From Mantis religiosa (Eukaryota > Arthropoda > Insecta > Mantodea > Mantidae): DNA of 64,000 nt. Shown one piece after another: positions 56,701 through 64,000 of the stretch; the first letter of the stretch is position 1; each line of letters opens with the position of its first letter. The notes under the pieces are model-generated. The model did no database searches and was not told where the DNA came from. It was given only the letters and a program-made list of their open reading frames with translations. Position numbers and translations under genes: made by a program. The DNA lies in assembly GCA_030765055.1 (NCBI GenBank), contig CM060955.1, positions 155,218,006 through 155,282,005 of the forward strand. The letters run 5' to 3'.

Positions 56701-57640
56701 TATACTTAATTATCTACAGCCTCCACACAGATTTCGTGAGGCCATTCTGCATTTTTCTGGGTCCATTTCATCCATTACATCATTGCACGATATGATTTAA
56801 CATTGGACGATATAAATAAAAAGGCTGCTGCCTGGCCAACATATCCCTTCCTCGAATTCGCAGGTGTTAACAGCGATACTGCCACAGCATAACTCCTGAA
56901 TACTCACCGGTGGAGGTCTTTTAGTGGGTAGAGCTGGTGGTTCAATCCCCTAGGGGAGTTCCACACTCCAATCCCAGGCTTTGTGCGTAACATGTATCTT
57001 TCCTCCACACGAAAAAAAACAGGTAATCGCTTTTGTTTGTGAATAACAATGATTGGCTGAAAATATGGCGAAAATCTACTAAAGTAAAACCGATAATTAA
57101 AGCGGAATTGCACACAAAGGTGCATGTCTACGTTTGTTCACAGTGTACCATAATTTTTCATGGATTCTGTTCTATTTTTGCACACTTTAATATGTTATCT
57201 ATCACATCTCAGATCACGTAGGCTATACACGCAGTTCTCGTCTGGCTCGTGGTACTTGGTGTTTTTATAAATCTTGTGGTGGAATCCATGGGTTGTCAAC
57301 CTCATAGCCAGATGTCGCCCAGTCTCTGCATCGCATCTGTAGCGCAGAAATCTTGCCAGATTCTTTCCTTTTTATTTCTGCAATTACCTGGTGGGATATA
57401 AAACAGATGAAACATTTCACTATCCAGATCTTTGCTATTAAGATGCTCTACTGGATATAGCAGAGCTCTATTCATTTAGAACGACCTTTGACATGGTTTT
57501 GTAGTTTAGAAATATTGGATACAATAGGTTTGACAGTAGATATTCCTAGTCTCAGAGACATCCTCCTTTAACCTTTATTACATCTGTTCGCATACGTAAG
57601 TAGTACTCAAAATTGACATGAATTTTGGTAAACTCCTGTT
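56701..57640. other. unassigned stretch in the third module
   Basis: No gene. 56757-56822 matches 41640-41710. 57420-57640 resembles the B-to-C spacer block near 2215-2450. The part 56823-57400 has no relative here. Confidence 0.4.
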
Positions 57641-57960
57641 GATTAACATCTTTAATAATATGACTTTGCGGGTTTGTAGTATTAAAAGTCCAAGTTGCAG
57701 AACTTCAAAATGTTCTTTATTTCCGTAGAAATAGAGTTTGTTCACCAGCAGAATTACGTCACATACACAATCACAATCCTCTAAGGTTGTTGACCACAAC
57801 AAAGAATTCACATCCAAGGCAATATTTTCAATTACAGCTCACGTCACGACTACTGTTTACAACTGTTTAGACAACTGTCTTTACCACTCTCCGCTGGCGT
57901 GTCGCCTCATACATACCACTACCGATATCACGAGATATTTCTGGAATATTCTGTAACAAA
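57641..57960 (-). mobile_element. further decayed LTR relic
   Basis: Similar in order to 55545-55650: AAAATGTTCTTTATTTCCG, then GTTGTTGACCACAACAAAG. Heavily decayed; extent uncertain. Confidence 0.35.
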
Positions 57961-59002
57961 CTAGATATCGACTGTTCCCTGTCAATCAAGATGTTACTAG
58001 AATGTCCCATTTACCTCTTTAATTGTTTGGCATGCCTATTATCTCCGCGCTATATTTATCTGCTTAGACAAGCTGTTTATCTCCGCCCTGCACTATCCGT
58101 CCCTTATCGCTCCCACGCCACGCTTTCCTAAATCATGGGTTTGCGACTATAATATGACGAAATAGCACATGCGCAATGATGTCAGTAGGGGGAAGTAGTA
58201 AAATGGCGCTTAGCATCCGAATTAAGCATGCTCCTCTTGGAAACATGCCTACAAATGGAAATCCGTCGACTTAAAAAGCACATATCTATACAGGTTGATC
58301 ATCAAGTTAAGTAGTTACGTTTCCTTGACCTAATTAACCTTCTCTACTCAGGCCATCTCCTCACCCAGCATTTAATTTAGTAAAAACAGTCTTTTGTTCA
58401 GTGATCCGAGTACTGATAGTGTTTTGTCTTTGATTATATCCAGTGATACACTTGAGGTTATAACATTTACTAAAATATCCTGATGATGGGAGAGATGTGA
58501 TATATGGTATTCTCCAGGATCTTCGCAGTTTATCAGATTTATTGGTTCTAATGAACGAAATTCACAAAAAATGTCGCTGTTTGAGTTAATCTTTAAATAA
58601 CAAACTCTGCCCACTGAATGTCTGAATTCTATCACAACATGTTTCTACCGTGAAAGAAAATAATTTATGCCACGTTTAGTCGTTAATATGTTCATGTAAC
58701 AAATTCAGATGACTTTAACAGTCAAGTTGTCGTAAATGGCGATGAAGGAAGTATCACTTGTATGTTTATAGAGATTATTTTATGTTTTGGTTAAATAGGA
58801 TCGTTTAATTCAATCTTGTTTTTATGAGTAAAGAAATAAATGCACTTCTCTGAGAACTAACTAAATTATAAAAGCTGTAGGTCACACATTTGTCTTATTG
58901 ATGTAGGTTAACGTAAGTTAAGTAATTACATCATAAAAACAAGTTCTGAAAAAATGTATCAAGTACCATAAAGGAATGAAATATGGATAATCATATATAA
59001 TA
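57961..59002 (+). repeat. E spacer, left of mariner copy 2
   Basis: No gene. 58080-59002 is parallel to 42000-42928. Confidence 0.55.
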
Positions 59003-60333
59003 CGAGGGCTGTTCAATATAGAATGATCATAATCTTTTACGGTCATAATTTTTAGCACTAAAATTCAATCTTATTATATTCTGTTAGCTTAATGTGAAAC
59101 AAACACGCCGTAGTAGTTTTATTGTTGGTACTCCTTTTTCCCTCCTGTGAGAAGCCGGTAAGTTCAGACATGTTCAGTATCGCTTACCGCTGCAATGGAG
59201 GTAGCACGCGAGGAACGATATGCAGCTAGGTAATTCTGCTTTCGTCTAAACCAATGCTTCCTTTGAGGTCAATACAATGTTACTGGAGGCCTATGGAGAG
59301 TCTGTTCATTCCCTACAGCACAGCTCGAAGGTGGTTTAAAAAAGTTTAAAGAGGGTAGGGAATCAATTTCAAAGGAAGGTGGACCCGGTGCTCCAGTTAC
59401 TGCTCTTACGGAAGAAACCATCAATACTGCTGCTGTCATTCTGAGCAAGGATCGACCAAGTACCTTAAGATCACTTTTTGAAATACTGAACATTTCATTG
59501 GGTGCAACCCACACGTTGGTGACAGAAACATTACACATGAGACGTGTTTTTGCGCGATGGACTCCAAGACGGTTTATTCCCGAAAAAAGGACATTCGCAT
59601 ACAGGTCTGCATGCAGTTGAAGTTGATGTTAGAGGAACATCCGAACTGTTTTCAAACGTAATCACTGCTGTTGAAGCCTGGCTACATCATTTTGATCCTG
59701 AGAGCAAACTGCAAATTTCAGTGTGGATATCTTCTCCATCAGCAGCCCCCAAATAAGCATAAGTGGTTGCCTCTGCTGGGAAAGTTATGGTCATCTCATT
59801 TTTTGATATTATGGAATGGTTTAACAGCATGTTGTACCTGCACACACATCAGTAACTGAACAATACTATAGGGATGTCCTGAAAATATTGCAAGTTTATA
59901 TAAGGCACAACAGACCACATTTTAATTTAATTTCCGTGAAGCAGGCTGGATGCTGTACCATGATAATGCGCGGCCGCATATTGCCAATGTTGTTGCTGAA
60001 TATTTTGCAAAAATCTACGTGAACTGCATCCCTCGACCTTCCTAAAATCCGGATCTAGCCCCATGTGACTATTTTCTATTCCCTAACTTGAAGAAGCAAC
60101 TTTGTGGGAGGTATTATCCTTCATCAGATGCAGTGGTGAAGTCTGCGGATACGATATTGAAGGATCTCTCAAAAAATGGTTTTCAGCATGTCTTTGAAGA
60201 CTGGCAGAAACGCTGGGACAGGTGCATCGCATTCAGGGGACATTATTTTGAAGAGGACCATCAAAATTATGAGGATGAGTAAAAAAAACATTGTCAAAAA
60301 TATTGTAATCATTTTTCTTTTGAACAGCCCTCG
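59003..60333 (+). mobile_element. mariner element, copy 2 (inactive)
   Basis: 1331 bp with TIRs CGAGGGCTGTTCAATA (left) and the reverse complement of CGAGGGCTGTTCAAAA (right). A TA precedes the left end. Occupies the paralogous target of copy 1. Confidence 0.88.
59195..60282 (+). pseudogene. mariner transposase, copy 2, broken
   Basis: Begins at ATG 59195 (MEVAREERYAA) and is quickly out of frame. KFKEGRESISKEGG near 59340, YHDNARPHIANVV near 59955 (second catalytic aspartate kept, unlike copy 1), and the tail KNGFQHVFEDWQKRWDRC to 60282. The third aspartate region reads PCDYFLFPNLKK. Many lesions differ from those of copy 1, so most decay is later than the duplication or independent. Confidence 0.82.
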
Positions 60334-61247
60334 TTTAATTACAAATACCCTACATTGTCCTTAACGTTAGCAATGTTAACGTAAATAAATGTTATTCAAA
60401 GAAGCACCATTTGGTTGAAACAAGCTACAGGTTTATTTTAACTACTCAGTGCCTCACATGATTTCTTACAATCTGATTGGTTAAAAGTTGCATTCCATTC
60501 TACAATTGTATTAGAGCATGTATACTAAAGGAAGTGGACAGAACAAGAAATTAAAATCTATTGTAAGATTTATGTATACTTAAGGTACATAGCATAACAA
60601 TAAAATTAGTCTAAAATAATGTTGTTAAACTTATACCACGTCAAACTATGTTAGTTACAGGACATATACTTACAGAGACGATGTGACGTATAACACGTCA
60701 GGACACTCATTGAAACATTGTCGTAACAAACAAGTCTGTATTAACTGAACTCATGAATCATTGATAAAATAAACTGTGTAAATTGTGATCTAGAGCTGAC
60801 AGCAGCGAATGTATAACATATGTTTTTGAATCTATACAGTTTTCATTTCAGACCTACCAAATCATACACGAAGTTCACTTATTCAAGAAGCAAATCTAGT
60901 TTCAATTACATTACATTAATCTCCAGGATTTATTAGAGTAGAGAAAACCTAGGAACTGATCAGTTCCTAATCTTCATAACATTTATGGACTTGAACATAA
61001 ATGTTAATATAAATATGTCTTGTGTCATTGTTGAAGATGCCGAACGTGTATATCACTTTGGTTTTTACCTGACCTTTGAGTTTCGAGTTTGCAGAAATGA
61101 CCTTCTTTAGATTCGGGTGATTACAGACTACATAACTGCAGCACAGTATTTGCATTTAATTTTTACGTAGGGCGCACTGTTTCCTCTACCTACCATATAT
61201 GTAATGCTCTATAAGGATAACGCCATGAACAAAACGGTACAAACCTG
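60334..61247 (+). repeat. E spacer, right of mariner copy 2
   Basis: No gene. Parallel to 44235-45291 but without the inverted segment; 60620-60835 also matches 9840-10035. Confidence 0.55.
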
Positions 61248-61580
61248 TAGTGCAAATGCCCAGCGTGTTCCTGAGTAAATGTGACTACAGCGACAACAGC
61301 GTAAGTCTCATCAAACACAAAGTACACGTAGGATGCGGTAGATGACGCGCAAGTTGTAATTGCTTGTATATATTCTTATTGTTTAACTGTTAAGAATCTT
61401 GCAGAAAATATAAGAACAGTGATGCTTTATTTTGGATTAGAACGTTTTCTAAGTGTGAACGATAGTAAACTGTGGCCATATTATTTATTAAAATGACTAT
61501 AAATCAACAATGATTATTATGTTTGAAAACAAAACAGTCCAAAAGCCAGTACAAGTTGTATAAATTTTAGTTTCTACCAT
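61248..61580 (+). repeat. core monomer 19 (type E), insertion target
   Basis: 323-bp monomer to about 61570; head TGCAAATGCCCAGCGTG, tail TTGTATAAATTTTAG. The host sequence stops at TTCTACCATATT, where element E3 begins (compare TTCTACCCTATTC at 45617). Confidence 0.78.
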
Positions 61581-62951
61581 ATTAACGTCCTGAAGACTAA
61601 TGCTACCAGCCAGCGAACCCCACCCAAGCGGCATATTCCTCCCATCATCGTGGATGATTTCCGGGGGTCGGTAGGCTTCCTAAAGGAAGTAATGCCGTCC
61701 CTCTCGAATAAATGCGAGGTGACGAGGAGGAAGAGCCGCTTTGTTTTCAAGGCGACAAACATAGAGGACTACCAGCTGCTCCTCAGGGCACTCGAGGGGA
61801 AGAAGATCCCCTACTTTACCTTCGGCCTGGACAAGGCACGAGACTTAAAAAGGGTGATCAGAGGACTACCAGTGGATACACCGGTAAGCGAGATCACCGA
61901 TGACCTCACCCGACAGGGTATAACACCGCGCTTGGTCAGGCAGCTGACCAAGCCAGGGCCACAAGGTCAGCCTGGCCCCATCCCCATCCCTCTCTATCTG
62001 GTGATAGTAGAGCGGTCCAACGACCCGGAGGCAAAGATAGATAGCGTCAAAACTATTTGTTACCTCCGGGTAAAGGTCGAGGCCGTCAGGAGTTCTGGCG
62101 GCCCTGCTCAGTGCCACCATTGTCTGGGGTTTAAACACTCCAGCAGGTTTTGCCGCAGAATGCAGCGTTGCCTGCGGTGTGGAGGACCTCATGACAAGGA
62201 GGCGTGTCCGAGGTCGCTTACCGATGCGCCCACTTGCGCAAACTGCAAAGGTGCGCATGTTGCCTGCTATGGCGGCTGCCCAACAAGGAAGGCGGTTATA
62301 GCTGCCAGAAGACCGGCACAGGAAAGGACACTTCAAAGAGCGCCAGCCAGGGAAGAGACCAGGGCTCTCCCTTCCTCAGTCTCCAAGGCTACGACATCCA
62401 GCAGGCAGTCACCAAATGAAGACCGTCAGCAGGTTGAACGGCGCCCATCTTTTGCTGAAGTTGTGCAAAGATCCTCTGACACCCCAAAACAGTCTCGTGG
62501 GAAAACACAAGCACCCACACAGAAACACAAACAGACACGGGCCCCAGCCCCAAGAAGCGCAGCTTCCAAACCAGACCTCAACGAGAGGAGACTATCTCGC
62601 CAACCCGAGAACCCGACTGTGGTGGTGGCGCATAGCGAACCTATGCCCCCTAGACAGTTGAGGGACGAAAGGGCTCGAGGTAGGCCTGCTCCCCTTAGGT
62701 CATCCTCCCCAGCTAACACCAACATAGTGCCCTCTACCATGAGCTCCACCCAACTAACGGCTTCCCTGGATCTCACGGAGATGTTTAGGTGGTTGCAGAA
62801 TTTGCTGCAATCACATGGACAAAAGATCTGTGAGATCTTAGTGAAGTTCTTCTGTGCCTCAGACCCGGCAAGCAAGATGCTGGCTGCAATGGAGGGACTT
62901 GCCCTACTGTCAACTGGTATCCAGCAATCACAGAATGGCGAATCGAACTAG
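61581..62951 (+). CDS. E3 ORF1 (Gag-like), 5' truncated, frame intact
   Basis: 457 codons open from the junction; the first element residues are near QRTPPKRHIPPIIVDDFRG. GTG 61650 is not a true start, since the frame is open before it. Three zinc knuckles at about 62110-62285: CHHCLGFKHSSRFC, CLRCGGPHDKEAC, CANCKGAHVACYGGC. The C-terminal part is rich in R, P, S and T, then carries LLQSHGQKICEIL and AMEGLALL as in E2. Nucleic-acid chaperone and RNA-binding role by family. The stop TAG 62949-62951 overlaps ORF2. Confidence 0.85.
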   Translation: MNVLKTNATSQRTPPKRHIPPIIVDDFRGSVGFLKEVMPSLSNKCEVTRRKSRFVFKATNIEDYQLLLRALEGKKIPYFTFGLDKARDLKRVIRGLPVDTPVSEITDDLTRQGITPRLVRQLTKPGPQGQPGPIPIPLYLVIVERSNDPEAKIDSVKTICYLRVKVEAVRSSGGPAQCHHCLGFKHSSRFCRRMQRCLRCGGPHDKEACPRSLTDAPTCANCKGAHVACYGGCPTRKAVIAARRPAQERTLQRAPAREETRALPSSVSKATTSSRQSPNEDRQQVERRPSFAEVVQRSSDTPKQSRGKTQAPTQKHKQTRAPAPRSAASKPDLNERRLSRQPENPTVVVAHSEPMPPRQLRDERARGRPAPLRSSSPANTNIVPSTMSSTQLTASLDLTEMFRWLQNLLQSHGQKICEILVKFFCASDPASKMLAAMEGLALLSTGIQQSQNGESN

Positions 62952-64000
62952 GTCTCGTACCTCTTTTCGCTTCGCATTCTGGAATGCGTGTGGCCTGGTT
63001 GATCAGGGGGGCGAGCTATTGCAGTTCGCTCGAGCAAATGCCCTAGACGTCATCTTAATCAGCGAAACGCATCTCCGTCCAGACACCCGTTTCCGCATCC
63101 CGGGCTACATTTGCCATCGCACGGATCGCCAAGGCCGCCCTGGCGGTGGTACAGCGGTACTTGTCCGGCAAAATGTAGTCCACAAACCCATCCAGCTCCC
63201 TCCTCTTCAAACCCTAGAGGCCACGGCAATCTGTCTTGACCTTGGCGGAACTGAGGTCCTGGTGGTCTCTGTGTATCACCCGCCAAACCGGCAGTTCGTT
63301 CCAAACGACTATCTATCAATCCTAAACTTACACCCAAGTACTATCATGGCCGGGGACTTCAATGCAAAACATCAGCGTTGGCATTGTGGTCGTCGGGCAG
63401 ATGCAAGAGGCAATCAAATCATTCGCCTAATAGATGGAGACCCACAGCTTCAAGTGCAAGGTCCCTGGCAACCAACGCACTACCCGCGAGGTGGAGGACT
63501 GCCATCAGTCATTGACTTCGCAATCACAAAGCATTTTCCATTTCATCTCACTCTTACGTCACTAAACGCACTTCATTCTGACCATAATCCGGTGCTGACA
63601 GAAATCAACACTAGGGTTGCCAGTCATGACACCTCGCTTCAAACGCGAGAAGTCGATTGGGAAGGCGTAAGGAGCTGCCTCCGCACTTCCATTCCACCGA
63701 ACCCAAAAGTTACAAACATCCCGGACATTGAGAGGGCAATCTCATCATTCACTTCTATCCTGACGCGAACTGCCAAAAATCTAACAGTTCATGGACCTGC
63801 ACCTCTTCATCCAGACGTTCCTCCTTTAGACATCACCCTTCTTATCCGCCGCTCCTGGGCGGCACGGAGACTGTACCAGCGACACCGCACGCCACATAAT
63901 CGCGCGCTCTTGCGACGCTTACGTCGACTGGTCAGGGTCCGACTGCGTGAGCACAAGGTGCAAGCGTGGGAGGACACAATGGCCAGACTGCGCGTTGAAA
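62935..64000 (+). CDS. E3 ORF2 (endonuclease part), open to the window end
   Basis: 355 codons without a stop from ATG 62935 (MANRTRSRTSFRFAFWNACG). APE-type endonuclease residues are all in place: FWNACG, SETHL (43-47), GDFNAKH (140-146), SDHNPV (215-220). The frame continues into the LLIRRSWAARRLYQRHR linker seen in E2 and is cut by the window edge before the reverse transcriptase. It starts inside the end of ORF1, 17 bases overlapping, the same arrangement as in E2. Confidence 0.88.
   Translation, partial: MANRTRSRTSFRFAFWNACGLVDQGGELLQFARANALDVILISETHLRPDTRFRIPGYICHRTDRQGRPGGGTAVLVRQNVVHKPIQLPPLQTLEATAICLDLGGTEVLVVSVYHPPNRQFVPNDYLSILNLHPSTIMAGDFNAKHQRWHCGRRADARGNQIIRLIDGDPQLQVQGPWQPTHYPRGGGLPSVIDFAITKHFPFHLTLTSLNALHSDHNPVLTEINTRVASHDTSLQTREVDWEGVRSCLRTSIPPNPKVTNIPDIERAISSFTSILTRTAKNLTVHGPAPLHPDVPPLDITLLIRRSWAARRLYQRHRTPHNRALLRRLRRLVRVRLREHKVQAWEDTMARLRVE

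Larger units (their letters stand above)
61581..64000 (+). mobile_element. Jockey-like element E3, 5' truncated, runs off the window
   Basis: Second Jockey-like family, clearly related to E2 in protein but diverged in DNA. The element starts within ORF1 at the point equivalent to about 31530 of E2. No lesion is seen in either frame up to the window edge. Confidence 0.88.

Noticed and set aside
56900..56960. tRNA-like words TTTTAGTGGGTAGAGC and GGTTCAATCCCC
   Set aside because: The two boxes are far too close together for a tRNA or a tRNA-derived promoter.
1..64000. CRISPR array or prokaryotic operon
   Set aside because: Repeats are hundreds of bases long with kb spacers; no cas-like or other bacterial gene is present.
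1..64000. Telomeric TTAGG arrays
   Set aside because: No run of the insect telomere repeat was seen despite site-preferring Jockey-like elements, which elsewhere can mark telomeres.

Overview
The window reads as insect nuclear DNA: clearly AT-rich background, no bacterial gene layout, no recognisable host protein gene, and dense remains of arthropod-type mobile elements (Jockey-like non-LTR elements, Gypsy-type LTR elements, mariner, a hAT/ZMYM-like relic, tRNA-derived SINEs). The combination would fit a large, repeat-rich genome such as a cockroach, termite or other polyneopteran, but that placement is inference.

The background is not ordinary intergenic sequence. It is a head-to-tail array of a conserved monomer of about 325 bp (here 'core monomer'), found 19 times between position 468 and 61570, always on the + strand and spaced about 1.3 to 6.4 kb apart. 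By small shared variants the copies fall into types A to F in the order A B C D F F A B F x F A B C D E C D E. The spacers between the cores are also homologous, so the window is a degenerate macrosatellite built from larger modules: F-A-B (about 10.1-16.9 kb and 23.8-28.8 kb, with a partial copy at the left edge) and C-D-E (about 36.9-45.6 kb and 46.7-61.6 kb, with a partial C-D at 2.6-5.2 kb).

Younger elements have inserted into this array. (1) 28831-35847: two nearly identical Jockey-like elements in tandem, the first 5' truncated and the second full length, with the same 10-bp target word before, between and after them. (2) 49830-54088: a minus-strand LTR retrotransposon with two 497-bp LTRs (3 differences), a 4-bp target duplication, a complete Gag and a pol reduced to a remnant without protease active site or reverse transcriptase. 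(3) 61581-64000: a 5'-truncated Jockey-like element of a second family, with undamaged frames as far as the window shows. Older relics are two mariner copies at paralogous positions (42929-44234, 59003-60333), Gypsy integrase and LTR relics (6607-7095, 40936-41597, 55512-56700, 57641-57960), other transposase fragments (5831-7640, 16901-17660, 23066-23250), two hAT/TTF relics (11486-12465, 25050-25980) and a minus-strand non-LTR relic (19855-20420).

Positions of shared insertions and of empty sites give a relative history: mariner and the Gypsy integrase fragment entered before the C-D-E module duplicated; the LTR element and the Jockey elements entered afterwards. What the conserved core monomer does, if anything, is the main open question.
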